A stretch of DNA of 64,000 bases from positions 12,319,001-12,383,000 of the forward strand of contig NC_079888.1 of the NCBI RefSeq assembly GCF_029227915.1. The letters are read 5' to 3'. Positions 1-12,183 of the stretch are shown one piece after another (the stretch's first letter is position 1; the number at the start of each line of letters is the position of its first letter). This stretch comes from Hydractinia symbiolongicarpus. Lineage: Eukaryota; Cnidaria; Hydrozoa; Anthoathecata; Hydractiniidae. Position numbers and translations under genes: made by a program. Below the pieces are notes generated by a model. The model was not told where the DNA came from and did no database searches. It saw only the letters and a list, made by a program, of their open reading frames with translations.

Positions 1-2078
1 TGAAGCTGAAATACTTGAACATTTAAAATTCTATTGAACAAAACGTGTTGTGCTAATAGAATTATTAAACTTAATAATACTGATAATTTTATAGCGAAAT
101 AGTGTGTTTGACCTACCTAAGGAGCTTTTCCACAAATTTTAAAATTACAAACAGGGGACGTTAAAAAAAGACAAACTTAGGCTTTATATGAAGGCTTTTT
201 ACCGTTTTATAACAAAAATGACAATATTAAAACTTCATACCTTTTAACAAATTTATTACGAAAGTCAGGAGTCAGTGAGTCATAGGAGTTTCTAACTGCT
301 CTTGCTAAATTACTCATTCCAATTTTCATATATTTCTTCTAAAGTAAGATATATATCATATCAAAACAAATAAAAAACATTGGAACAATATCCTGCATGT
401 CAGAATAAACATCTATTATGAAAATATCTGTGTTCTTATGAAATAAAAAAACATGGCATAAAAAAAATTTACATTTTACATTTTATTATGTGCAAATTTG
501 ACCCCCAAAAAGCCATAATTTAATTAATCACCATTATCAAACAAAAGTCAACTTGGTTTGTATATATTTTGTTGGTTTGTGATGTCAGATGGTGTTAACT
601 CAGCCTGGATTGTAAGGGGCATAAATTCCAGTAGAACAACATAATCGTAAATATAATTTTCAACAATTTAACAACATGCAACATGCGAAAGTAGGTAAGC
701 AAAAACAACTTTGAGGCTGTTTTTGTTTCGTTTTTCTATCGCAAAATCACATTCAGTATAATCTATTGTGCATAATCATTTGAAGTTTCATTTTCAAGTT
801 TAGCAAATTAAAAGAACACAAAATTGTGGTAACTATGTGGTAACTATGTCTATAATGCTTATAAACTCAAAACTAGATTTAAATGGTGACAAATAGATTT
901 TATTTTGATTAAATACATTTATTTCAAAGTATCAGAAATAAAATTACTCCTAGACAATTGTAGGTGGCACAGTTTAGTATTTCTGCACTTCGTTCATTCA
1001 GAATACCATAGACTTAAGGTGGTCAAACACCAAAATTTTCTAAAAATCCCTTTTATACAATCAGCTGTGATTACACATGATAACTTAAACATATATAATT
1101 GAAATTTCCAAAATTAAAAATTATTGACCAAATTTTTGGAAAAGTGAAAAAAAAATCCAAAAAGTAATATTGGAGACGGGGGTTAGGCTGATAAAGTTAA
1201 AATGACTAAAATTGTCTGCAGATTATTACTAACAAAATCAACATTTTATAAATAAAATAACTATGCAAAGTTGCTTTAAAATAAAAAGTATACAAAATGA
1301 CTGTCTTATTTTTTTGAATTTTTTCCGTCCAGGGGGTAAAATTCCAAAAATCTGTTTTTTAAAATATAAAATCAAAAAAAGAAAAAATCAAAAAAGTGAG
1401 ATAGTCGTTTTGTGTCAAATAACATCAGAAAACAATATACAAAATTGAAAAAAAAAATAAACCACCCGTTTGGTTTTAATCATTTGCAGACTTTTTCACC
1501 CCCTAATTCCGGAAAACAGAGAAAATTGTGTTTAAAAACTTTGACTATGAAAAAATAAAGATGTACTGGAGTGAAAGTCTAAAAAACCTTACAAAAGTTC
1601 CTTGGAGTGTCCTAGTGCTGTCAATATAATTATCACATAGATTTTATAAACAGGTATTTCTGATAGAATTATAAAAGAATGATGTCTGAGTCCAATTTTC
1701 CAATTGGTTAATATCGTGAAACAAATTCAGCAAGTTCAACTACCTTGGTGCTTAAATGTTTTAAAATTGTTTGACATGGACCATTATATAATGGAGGCAG
1801 TACATGAGTCCATATTAGAACAGAAACGTTGTAGTCCAGCATGTCTAAATGTTTGGCGGGCATATACAGATTTCAGATTTATGTTAATACGCTTGGTATA
1901 CTTTTGTTGATTGGCCCCTTTTTACTAGCAAAAAAAGGTGTAGCTATATTTGTTACAATTGCTTCATTTAAGGGATAATTTACTTGCTAAACCATTTCTT
2001 TTAGTGCTGAACTTTCACGTTACTTGCTCTTTGCACCTTCCCAAACGCCACATATAATGTTATTACAAAATTGCATTG
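1..2078. other. AT-rich noncoding stretch
   Basis: No convincing coding region is seen on either strand. The only open frames are short, low in complexity and rich in Lys, Asn, Ile and Phe, as expected by chance in AT-rich DNA. Confidence 0.6.
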
Positions 2079-2086
2079 TTCAAAAC

Positions 2087-2435
2087 AAGAGGGTGCCGAT
2101 AAGTCACAAACGGAGTTCAGGCGATATTTCAACTAAAATTGGCGGTTGTCCCCCGAAACCGCCCGCACTTTCCCGAACTCACCCAGAACATTCCTAAACT
2201 CACCCGGAACATTCCCGAAATGCAATTCCTTGTAACAAACCATGCGGACGATGCTTGGGAAGAAGGCGCTTGATGAGAAAGGAGTTAATAAAGTTTATAT
2301 ATAAGTTATTTATAAAGTAAGCTTTTTCAAAAACCATCAAAAACGGGTTTTTTCGGGCGAATACTTGAATTTTTTTCAAAACGCCAAACTCGCCTGAAAA
2401 CGCCCGCACTTTTTACGGCTTATCGGCACCCTCGT
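2087..2435. mobile_element. hAT-like MITE (349 bp) with 8-bp target duplication
   Basis: Both ends carry the inverted motif GAGGGTGCCGATAAG (starting at 2089, and its complement ending at 2433). Just outside lies the direct 8-bp repeat TTCAAAAC at 2079-2086 and 2436-2443. An 8-bp duplication is the hAT hallmark. The inner part is GC-richer, repeats an AACTCACCC/GAACATTCC motif, and has no coding capacity. Seen: the terminal repeats and the flanking duplication. Inferred: the hAT superfamily, because the extreme terminal bases do not give a clean CAGGG-type end. Confidence 0.7.
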
Positions 2436-2443
2436 TTCAAAAC

Positions 2444-3426
2444 ACCAACATCGATAATTTTGTATCCTCTTGTGCCATTGGCCCAGCCTTGTCTTTTTTA
2501 TTCTAAGACAAACAGCAATAGCATGTGTTACAGTATAACTTAGATTGAGAATGTTCTTATTTGAATATAAAATCTTTGCCTTACTCATATTACAAAGTTT
2601 TTTGGACCAGGCTGACTTGTCTGCTCGTGTGCAGTGTAGACATGAGGGGTCTCAGAAATAAATTCATCACCAGAATAGACACAGGAGACTATAAAGTCTG
2701 TGTTTTCTTCCTAAAAGTTTATATTTTGGCAACCATTTTTAATTATTAATTCTGGAAACAAGACTTCCTTTTCTTCCTATATCTTCTTTTTCTCACTGTT
2801 GTTTTCATTTCATATATATGTATCCTGAAAGAACATACATTAATTTGTATAATGCAACTATTTTTCCTTAAAATATAGACAAAACTAGCAAATAGTACCA
2901 AACAAACACAGCAAAAGCAAAAATTCTTCCAGCTAGCTAGCTAAGAGTTTTTTTATTTACAACTGGCTTTAAAACGTGACCTTTTGAGTATACCGCGGGA
3001 AACAAAGCCGATATTTTCATTTCATTTACTTATTAGCTGTGGAACACATAGTTTCGGCTAAAAGCTCGAACAAAATCCTGATCTTCTGTGATTTAAGTGA
3101 AGATATGCGTATCTCGGACGCGGTTAGTAAAATTGACGTTTAATCAGCGATTTTAAAAGTTGCATAGCTCATGTTTGGAAAAGACTGGAATAGTCTCTTT
3201 TTGTCTATGTTCTCTATGCTTCTATATGCTAATAAAGATACAATCACATCCATGTAAATCTTAGTAAAATCATTTTTATTATCTTGGCTATAACTGGCGT
3301 ATATATATAGCAGGCCAGCTATTTTGTGCTTTTCTCCAAAGTTTTTCATTTAGTTTGGTAGCTATAGCTAAGTGCATTTTGTGCTATCCATCGTGTTATT
3401 ACTTCTTGTGTTATCTTTTACCAACT
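2444..3426. other. noncoding stretch
   Basis: Nothing recognisable. Short open frames here show no family motif or useful codon pattern. Confidence 0.5.
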
Positions 3427-3427
3427 T

Positions 3428-3478
3428 GAAGCTAGCCACAAAAGTAAGAAATGCCTTCTTACTTTTGTAGCTAGCTTC
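3428..3478. repeat. 23-bp near-perfect hairpin
   Basis: The arm at 3428-3450 is the inverse complement of 3456-3478 except for one base, around a 5-base loop. The outer part, GCTAGC with flanking GAA/TTC, occurs a third time at about 3488-3499. It could fold as a stem-loop RNA or be a small inverted repeat left by a transposon. No precursor-like extension is seen. Confidence 0.6.
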
Positions 3479-3719
3479 AGTTTTTGTGGCTAGCTTCAGC
3501 TCAGGTCAGCTATAAATCTTGTAATAATACCCTGCAAATTTTAGCTGAAATACTCTGCTTAACAATGTATCTTTTCATACATCATAGTTTGTAGTGTTAG
3601 CTTCACAGCAACAAAATAAAATATTTTATTCCAGTGGTATAAAGTTTCAATAGAGTTTCAATGTTTACGTTTTGACGGGATAATAAAATACAGACTAGCT
3701 ATATAGAAGAAGTAAATTA

Positions 3720-4204
3720 ACAGTCGGGGAGAACTGATAATTAGCTTGTAACAAGATAGTCGATGCTTATAAGGCTATAATACAGTGGAGATCTTTTTTG
3801 CCTAAATTTCCACAATTTTCTTCAATATGTCGATATTGTAGGGTATGCCTTCCCATATTTTTCACATCTGACTACGTCTTTTCAATGTTTTTCCATAAAA
3901 TCAGTATTTTTAAGGTTAATTAGCCGGTATTAGTTTGAAAATGAATATATATATATATATATATATATCTTTCAAACGCAGTCGTTTCTTGTTCTTCTTT
4001 TCTTTTTTATTGGAGCATACCATGCTATGAAACTAGGTAGATGACTATTGGAAGATCGATATCGATGAAAAGTGTAAAAATTGAAGAAATAAGATCTCTA
4101 CCGTATAATTAGCCACATAAGCAGCTAATTTTACTGTGTATCGTATAATTTCCTGTATTGGCTGACTGTCCTTTAAAGGCTAATTATCAGTTCTTCCAGA
4201 CTGT
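3720..4204. mobile_element. PIF/Harbinger-like MITE (485 bp) with TTA target duplication
   Basis: The left end begins ACAGTCGGGGAGAACTGATA. The right end is its inverted counterpart, with GG/GA changes, ending GACTGT. The terminal repeats run about 26 bp. TTA flanks both sides (3717-3719 and 4205-4207), fitting the TWA target duplication of PIF/Harbinger elements. There is no coding capacity; the inside holds a short AT run (about 3944-3968). A piggyBac reading (TTAA target) was considered, but it leaves the two termini one base out of register. Confidence 0.65.
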
Positions 4205-4208
4205 TTAA

Positions 4209-5278
4209 GTTATGATAAAAATTGTTAGGCTAGTAGCATTTTTTCACTTATGTATGTTGTAAATTAATCTGCATGCAAAAACTAGATTTTAATTTCAAGA
4301 CCAAAAAATGCCTCCACTCAAAATTAAAGTTTGTAATAGGCTGGTTGGTCTATGGATTATTGCATGTTTATTTTGCCTGTCGATTTGCACAAAAGATCTT
4401 GGGAAATTGCTCGGATTTGTAGAAATTTTCTGCGGACCATGTCTGAAAGGGCGTTCTATTGGACTAGCCTTCAACCCATGAAACAAGGGTTGGCTCAGAT
4501 ATTTTTAGACTTGCCATCCCTTTTTCGGGCGTCCTCAGTACAAAATGACAATTCGGCTATACCAGTTTGAATAAAATACGTATTTATTGAGCATGCTGCT
4601 CAGTGACTAAACAGGAGGGGTTCTACAATTTTGCCAGCCTGTTTAATTTTTCCTCTGTAAAACAAGCACCAAAAGCTCATTTTTTATTAGTTATGCTATA
4701 AATAAAGTATTTTCAATGTAAGCTCAAATAGAACCTGTTTTTTGTGATACACACTTTTTTATGTAAGAAACACGCTTACAAGAAACCAGAGGCTCAAAAT
4801 TTGAAAATATTAAGAAACTTAGTTTGGCTCAGTACCTCAAACTCCTCCAGACCATAGACTATTACAGAAAATATTACAGTGAGCTCTTAGCACTTTTTTA
4901 ATTGGTCAAATAGCAGACAAAACTAGAACTATATATTAAGAGAGAAACAACCCTTCATTTCCAAAACCGATATGAATTATCAGAAAGCAATACTCATACT
5001 ACTAACACAGCACTAGTATATATCACTTAACAAACAAAATCATTTGAACTGTAATGAAATAGGTCAAAAATGTTTCCATCGTTGGTAAGCTCATCTACTT
5101 CCATGTTGTCAAAATTAAGAACTGTTAAGAAACTTTTAGCCTCAAAATCAGAAAAAAATAAAAAACTTGAGCCTCAGTAGCCAAAACTGGTTTCTTATAA
5201 AAAACAGCGTGTACAGTATATATATTCAATCTTGTCTGTGAGAGGTAATTAATTTGCATTGTATACGACAGACTGTAG
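4209..5278. other. noncoding stretch with loose inverted similarity
   Basis: No gene is seen. Segments near 4735-4800 and 5165-5215 share an inverted resemblance around AAGAAACCAG and GAGGCTCAA, which may be the decayed ends of another nonautonomous element. The match is too imperfect to call. Confidence 0.4.
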
Positions 5279-7548
5279 ATTGTAGCAGGACAATTTAGTG
5301 CAAAAGTTCAGCAGTTAGCCCACAATGGTCAATGTGATAGTGACAATGTTGAAAGTACTTGGACTACTTTGAAGAATTGTCTTCTAGAAGCTTCTGATGA
5401 TACCTGTGGGTGGTCGAAAGGACCAGCTAGACATAGACAGACCCGATGGTGGAATAATGATGTTGACCAGTGTATAAAGGAAAAGAGGAAACTTTGGAAA
5501 GAGTGGAAGTTAGGTGGTAGTAAAAATATTTACTTAGAAGCTAAGCGTCGCGCTCGTACAGCAGTGTATAAGGCAAAATCAGAAGCAGAGAGAAACAGAT
5601 TTGCAGATGTTTTAAGAAGGGAAGACCAGCGCAATGAGGTATTCAAGATAGCAAAGCAAATGAAAAAGACTAGTCAAGATGTTGTAGGTGAGAAGTGTAT
5701 ACGTAATGATGAAGGTGTTTTGGCTAGCACAGAGGAGGAGAAAAGGGTAGCTAGGAAGAATCATTATCAGAGGTTGCTTAACACTGAGTTTGATTGGGAC
5801 GAGGATAATTTGTCTGATGATGATGTTGTAGAAGGGCCAGCTATGCAGATCAAGACAGAATGGGTAGTGGAGGCTATTAGGAAATTGAAGATTGGCAAGG
5901 CTGCAGGAGTATCAGGTATTGTTGCAGAGATGGTAAAAGCATCTGGATATATTGAAGTTGAGCTTATTACAAGTCTTGCTAACCAGATTATAAAGGATGG
6001 TGCTATTCCGAGTCAGTGGCAGTCGAGTGTAATAGTGAATTGTTTCAAGGGCAAGGGTGATGCATTAGAAAGGGGTAACTATAGAGGTTTGAAGTTGGTT
6101 GATCAAGTAATGAAAGTTATTGAAAGAGTGATTGGTAAGTTACTTAGAGAAAGAATTGATATATATAAGATGCAATTTGGTTTTGTTCCAGGGCGTGGCA
6201 CTACAGATGCAATATTTTTACTCAGACAGCTTCAGGAAAAGTATGAAAAGGAAAAGAGAAAGAATCTCTATTTCGCCTTTGTAGATTTAGAGAAAGCTTT
6301 TGATATAGTGCCACGTAAAGTTATTTGGTGGGCTATGAGAAAATTAGGTGTGGATGAGTGGCTAGTTACGATGGTACAGTCTATGTACAGCAATGCTAGA
6401 AGTCTTGTCAGGATTAACGATTCACTTAGTGATAAATTTAGTGTAAATGTTGGTGTACATCAGGGTTCTGTACTTAGTCCTTTGTTGTTTATTCTAGTCT
6501 TAGAAGCGCTGTCGATGGAGTTCAGAACATGTTGTCCAAGGGAGTTATTGTATGCAGATGATTTGGTTCTCATAGCAGAGTCGATGGAAGAATTAGTTGA
6601 AAAGTTTGAGAAGTGGAAGAAAGGACTAGAAGAGAAAGGGCTAAAGGTAAACACAGCAAAGTCTAAAGTCATGATTAGTAGCATTGCAGCCAAGTGTGAC
6701 CTTGTAGTTGGAAAGTGGCCTTGTGGAGTTTGCAGGAAAGGGGTTGGTAGTAACTCAATTTTTTTTCAGACTTGCAAGCATTGGGTGCATAAGAAGTGCA
6801 GTAGTATTAGTGGAAGGTTAAGAGCTGACATACAGTTTGTATGCAAGCGTTGCAAAGGTGAGATTATAGAGAATGAAGTATTTCCAGCTTTAATGATGTA
6901 CAACAGTGGCTCGTTAAAGATAGTTGAGAACTTCTGTTACTTAGGTGATATTTTGGGCAGTGAAGGGGGTGTTGGAAGAAGTGTTACTTGCAGGATAGGT
7001 TCTGCTTGGAAAAAGTTCGGAGAGTTACTTCCTTTGTTGACTAGCAGAGTCCTGTCAATTGAGGTAAAAGGTAGGTTGTATGAGGCCTGTGTAAGAAGTG
7101 TTATGTTGCACGGTAGTGAGACATGGGCAGTGAAGCAGGAAGATCTTGACCGTTTAGAAAGGAATGATATGAGAATGGTTAGGTGGATGTGTAACGCCAG
7201 TCTGAGAGACAGAAAGAGTTCAGATGAGCTAAGAAGCAGGCCAAGTCTCCGTAGAATTTAAGATGTTACCCAGATAAGAAGATTGAATTGGCTGGGGCAC
7301 TTGGAAAGAATGGAGGAGGATAATTGGGTAAGAAAGTGTAGAGACTTGATAGTTCCTGGGGCAAAGCCCAGAGGCAGACAGAGAAAGACTTGGCAGGAGG
7401 TTATAAGGGCAGACTTGATACAGAGGAAGTTGAGTTTAGATCTAACACAGTCTAGATCAGATTGGAAGAGGGTCATTAATATACCCCGTCCAACCCATGC
7501 TAGCATGGAAAACGGACGCTAAGCCGAGAATGATGATGATGATGATGT
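5279..7548 (+). mobile_element. 5'-truncated LINE (non-LTR retrotransposon)
   Basis: A reverse transcriptase coding region is followed closely by a 3' tail of GAT repeats (about 7530-7546), a common way for LINE 3' ends to finish. The frame is open from 5279, just after an in-frame TAG. No apurinic-type endonuclease domain lies upstream, so the copy is 5'-truncated as most LINE copies are. The clade (RTE-, CR1- or Jockey-related) was not settled. No clear target site duplication was found. Confidence 0.85.
5369..7522 (+). pseudogene. LINE reverse transcriptase with C-terminal zinc-knuckle, one nonsense codon
   Basis: The product would copy element RNA into DNA at the target site. RT landmarks run in order: the linker region; FGFVPGRGTTDAIF; FVDLEKAFD with the first catalytic Asp; GVHQGSVLSPLLF; and LLYADDLVL with the YADD catalytic pair (near 6550). 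About 40 residues later lies a cysteine/histidine cluster, CGVC-x14-C-x2-CKHWVHKKC-x-FVCKRC-like (about 6720-6860), resembling a PHD-like or CCHC knuckle. Then come the usual C-terminal helices (ENFCYLGDILG, RRLNWLGHLERM). A TAA at 7259-7261 interrupts the frame, which then stays open to 7522 and ends in HASMENGR. The start is uncertain because the 5' end is lost; 5369 is a TTG and the frame is open from 5279. Otherwise it is unusually intact, suggesting recent insertion. Confidence 0.85.
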
Positions 7549-9339
7549 AGCCTGTTTATTATTTTATTTGATCTGAAGTTACATGGGTGCATTTGTAAAA
7601 GGGCTTCTCATTGGATGTGTAACACATATACCTGTATCCTGATGGTCAATGTGGTTTATTGTATTGACTGCTTGACCGGTCATTGTTTAACATTAGTTTT
7701 GCAACCTTTATAGGGAAACAGATTAAGTGAAATAAATTATGTCGTCTGATAGTTTTTGCTATAGCAGACCTCCCTAAGTGTTTTACTGGAAGCACTCCAC
7801 ACTGGTTGTGCGAAATGGTTTAACTGGACTATGTGGTCAACCAAAATTGCAATGCTAACCTTTTGTTGCTTTAATGAATTTCTTATCTTCCATGCTTAAT
7901 GTTTTCTTGGTGCTGCATTATTTTATTGACATAATCTAGCCCCTATGCATGGATTTTGTTTTATTTAAACATGCTTTTACTGGTACAACTTTTATTAGAA
8001 CCCTTATTTACTCAAAAAATGATGTAACTTTATTTCATTATATTTCAGTCTTGCGTTTGTGAGAAGGTTTAAAAAACGATATTTAGTAATTAGTCTAGCA
8101 TCACCTGTTGCAAATGCTAGCCAAGCGGACTTAAGTTTTTTATTGGCTTGCGATACGTCGATGATTAGAAATAGGCTTTGTGTATCCTAGAGTAACAAAA
8201 AAACCCAGCTCCGTCATAACATTGGTTCCACAGCTTCATAGCTGTACAGCTATCTTGTTTATCTATATATTATCGAAAAAATCAGCGCGAAATCACGAGG
8301 GAATACGGGAAAAACGCCCTAGCAACCACAATATACAACCGGTTGCTAGGGAAAATTTTGGAATATGCATTGTCAAAAATTGTGGATTTAAGCCATATCT
8401 CTTTCAAATTTAGTAAAATCTTTTAAGAGCTTAATTTTCCATCTTCATAGACTGTTTTTCCACAGAAAAGAAAAATCGCAAATTTTATGTATCCTTCCAA
8501 ATTTTTGGTGTTTGGTGTTTAAGTCACACAAGTTAGTATTTTAAAGTCCCAACTGACTTTGTCATGGTAGCGACCATAGGTACTACTTTGATCTTTAATA
8601 TCCTGAGAACCAAAACTCACAAATATTTAAAAAATAAACATTATTCATATTTATATACATTATATATAATGAACATTTTTATAAAAAAAATAATTTTGAC
8701 ATCTTTTAAATCATGTATGGTTTTATTGAAAGTTTGTTTTGTAAAATTGTTGCCTAATTTAGCGCTTGGCATATATGTGACAGTTCCACATGGCAATGAC
8801 ACATAAAAATTTGATCTAAATACGTGTTGTGTTCATAGATGAATCTTTATCATACCGCACCCATATTGTCACTCCTCTCTTAACTGAAAATGTTTCATCC
8901 CGATTGGACCTCTCTGATCATGACGACAAGTAGCTATGGGAAGTCATATTAAAGAAAACTAGTGGTAGCTAATTATTTATTATTTTGTAATTATTCAAAA
9001 GTAGTGGTAATTATTTAGGTATGAAAATAAGATTGTTTGTATCCTTAAATGAAACAACGTAGTGTTTTTTTTTACAAATAAATTATTAAAACATACTTAA
9101 AGGCTAGCTACCTTCTCATTTTTTTATATTCTTTTGCTACGTCAAGTTAGGGACAACTGCAAATTAAACTAATTCGCCTAAATGGGCTATAATAGACAAA
9201 TTAGACGAAATTTATCTCCTAACTACGCTATCGGCATTAAATTTTCTTTTTACAGACTTCTGGTTCATGACGTCCCCTTCTATTCTGATGTGACAAATAA
9301 ATGAAGGCTGTACACCGCAAAATATTGCCCGCCTGGGGT
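7549..9339. other. noncoding stretch
   Basis: No recognisable gene. It contains one 11-bp inverted repeat, CCCTAGCAACC at 8317-8327 and its complement at 8341-8351, with a 13-base loop. Confidence 0.5.
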
Positions 9340-10790
9340 CTAAGTGCAGACAGAGCTCAATAGAATGTGTATTTAGAATTTACAAATTTTTGACTCGAAT
9401 ATTTTTGCATCGAGCTACAACGAAGGTCTTCAACAAAGATGTCACACAAAAGAAAATGTTTCAAACTGTCGCCGTAAACTGCATATGAAAAACAAAAGGA
9501 CAGTAGAATGTCTTTGAAAATTACAAATTTTTGACTTAAATATTGTCGCCCTAAACTACAACGAAAGTCTTCAACAAAAATGTCACAATGAAGAAAAGTT
9601 TTCAGAATGTCGCCGTAAACTGCATAAGAAAAACAGAAATTCAATACAATGTGTATTTAGAATTTACAAATTCTTGACCCAAATATTGTCGCCCTAAACT
9701 ACAACAAAAGTCTTCAACAAAAATGTCACAATGAAGAAAAGTTTTCAGAATGTCGCCGTAAACTGCATAAGAAAAACAGAAATTCAATACAATGTGTATT
9801 TAGAATTTACAAATTCTTGACCCAAATATTGTCGCCCTAAACTACAACAAAAGTCTTCAACAAAAATGTCACAATGAAGAAAAGGTTTCAGAATGTCGCC
9901 GTAAACTGCATAAGAAAAACAGAAATTCAATACAATGTGTATTTAGAATTTACAAATTTTTGACCCAAATATTGTCGCCCTAAACTACAACAAAAGTCTT
10001 CAACAAAAATGTCACAATGAAGAAAAGTTTTCAGAATGTCGCCGTAAACTGCATAAGAAAAACAGAAATTCAATACAATGTGTATTTAGAATTTACAAAT
10101 TTTTGACCCAAATATTGTCGCCCTAAACTACAACAAATGTCTTCAACAAAAATGTCACAATGAAGAAAAGTTTTCCGAATGTCGACGTAAACAGCATAAG
10201 AAAAACAAAACGACAATAGAATGTCTTTAAAAATTACAAATTTTTGACTCAAATATTGTCGCCCTAAACTACAACAAAAATCTTCAACAAAAATGTCACA
10301 ATGAAGAAATGTTTTCCGAATGTCGACGTAAACTGCATAAGAAAAACAGAAATTCAATACAATGTGTATTTAGAATTTACAAATTTTTGACCCAAATATT
10401 GTCGCCCTAAACTACAACAAATGTCTTCAACAAAAATGTCACAATGAAGAAAATGTTTCAAACTGTCGCCGTAAACTGCATAAGAAAAACAAAAGGACAA
10501 TAGAATGTCTTTAAAAATTACAAATTTTTGACTCAAATATTGTCGCCCTAAACTACAACGAAAGTCTTCAACAAAGATGTCACATAAAAAAAAATGTTTG
10601 AAACTGTCGCTGTTAACTACATAAGAAAAACAGAAATTCAATAGAATGTTTATTTAGGATTTACACTGACTCAAATATTGTCGCCCTAAACTACAACGAA
10701 AGTCTTCAAGAAAGATGTCACGCAAAAGAAATGTTTCAAAATGTCGAATTAAACAGCATAAGATAAACAAGTGCCAACAGATTGAACTTT
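9340..10790. repeat. tandem satellite array, unit about 142 bp, ~10 copies
   Basis: The anchor ATTGTCGCCCTAAACTACAA recurs at 9542, 9685, 9828, 9971, 10114, 10255, 10398, 10539 and 10677, with a diverged first copy near 9400. Periods are 143, 143, 143, 143, 141, 143, 141 and 138 bp. Two subtypes alternate in the last part (141 versus 143 bp; AAACGACAATAGAATGTC versus AAATTCAATACAATGTG), hinting at a dimeric higher-order unit. Open frames across it are by-products of the repeat. Confidence 0.95.
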
Positions 10791-11378
10791 TTTAAATTGG
10801 CTAATGTCGGGGTGCACACGTTATCTCTGTCTTCGTCACTGCATTTAAAAACTTGTTTAGCACATACGATGTACCACGTGTAAGTTAGAAAAAAATAAAT
10901 CTATGGTCCAACTATGATGTTTTAGCCTGGATATATCCAGGTTAATTTTGATGATGTAACCATGAATTTTACTACATACTAATTTCTCATTTCGCGTTAT
11001 AACTGATCATGCACTGACTTTCTATCATAGATGGCACTTCAAAACTATGGTTACACGAACTTTACTAATATTTATGTGTTTAATATTTCTATGAGATAAA
11101 AACAGATTTTATAGAGTACAAAGTATGAAGAGCTGACACAGTTGATGCCTTCAATATAAACAAACTAGTCGATAAGGCTTGTGGAAAAATTAAATTCAGT
11201 AGGAAATATGGAAAAGTAAACCATCATTTAAGTTTTGATGACGTTTGCAAGAAACCTTCAATACACGCAAAAAAAATTTTCAGAAATTTGTTTACTTATT
11301 GTAGAATATGAAACGCTGATCACAATAACGTATAGAATCATTAATATGCTTTTAACGAATGCCTAAGGATAAATATTT
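10791..11378. other. noncoding stretch
   Basis: Nothing recognisable; AT-rich, without long frames. Confidence 0.45.
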
Positions 11379-11605
11379 AAAGCTGATTAAAAAAATGTAC
11401 AAGAACATGCACTTTTGACAAGTGGTTGCAGAAATATTGTGGCTCAAAGGATTTTTGATTACGTCATCAACCTGTCTATTCAAAAAACGGATTAGGGGAG
11501 GTTTGGAAAACTTACCAAAATTGGTCCCATGCGGTCCCTAGATACCTAGGCAGTGAAAAATCACTGACGTCACCTATTCGGTTCTGGGTTATTTGGCCTC
11601 AAAAT
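11379..11605 (-). repeat. interspersed repeat R, inverted partial copy
   Basis: Read on the minus strand, this segment matches copies at about 34.8-35.1 kb and 35.54-35.8 kb. Shared landmarks are GAGGCCAAATAA, a TGACGTCA palindrome, TTTTTCACxGC, TAGGGACC, a GTTTxGGAA block, TGATGACxTCATCAA and CAACCxxTTGTCAAAAGT. It is more diverged than the other copies, so probably an older insertion. No target duplication was identified. Confidence 0.75.
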
Positions 11606-12133
11606 TTTAAGTACATTGTAATCGCTTCATAATTTTAATATTAGATACTTACGTTAAATTATTATTTTTGACGTCGCAACGTTGAGCTTGTCAATTAACA
11701 TTTGAGATACGCATTTTTCGGCTCCATCAAGTGAAAATAAACATCCATTTTGCCTCTTACAGACCTACAGACACACTAATCGTATCTATATAACAATATT
11801 GTTTAAATTACTTATTTACTTTTAAAACGTCTTTGATGTATTATATTTTTGAATAAATTTTTTTTATTATTATTGTTTATTGTAGGTCGTTCGCAACTAC
11901 TCTTGTTTTTTAAAACACCCCAGCATAGTATGTAAAAAACCTTTCAAGCTGAAAAGCTAATAAATATTATTACAGCACAATTTGACCAGGATCCTCTAAT
12001 CGGCAGTTTTACAAAAAACATGGTCGGATATTTTAAAAGTATTTTTTTATAATCATTCTAGTTTCCTGCGCTTCTTAGAAGCTGATTATATGATCCGTAT
12101 TCTTCCCAGTTGTTGAGATATCTCGGAAGCCGG
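11606..12133. other. noncoding stretch
   Basis: Nothing recognisable. Confidence 0.45.
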
Positions 12134-12183
12134 GATAGATCGGCTGTTCTAATAAGAGGTCCTATTAGAACAGCCGATCTATC
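12134..12183. repeat. perfect 21-bp hairpin, 8-base loop
   Basis: Positions 12134-12154 (core ATCGGCTGTTCTAATA) are the exact inverse complement of 12163-12183, separated by AGAGGTCC. A perfect 21-bp stem is unlikely by chance in this composition. It may be a structured RNA, a regulatory inverted repeat, or a tiny fold-back insertion. Transcription is unknown. Confidence 0.7.

Noticed and set aside
3717-4208. piggyBac MITE (TTAA target)
   Set aside because: TTAA is present on both sides but puts the two termini one base out of register; TTA with ACAGTC ends fits both sides exactly.
9340-10790. 95-residue Cys/Phe-rich proteins repeated on the minus strand
   Set aside because: The frames are broken at every second unit and follow the satellite period; no signal, start context or splice support.
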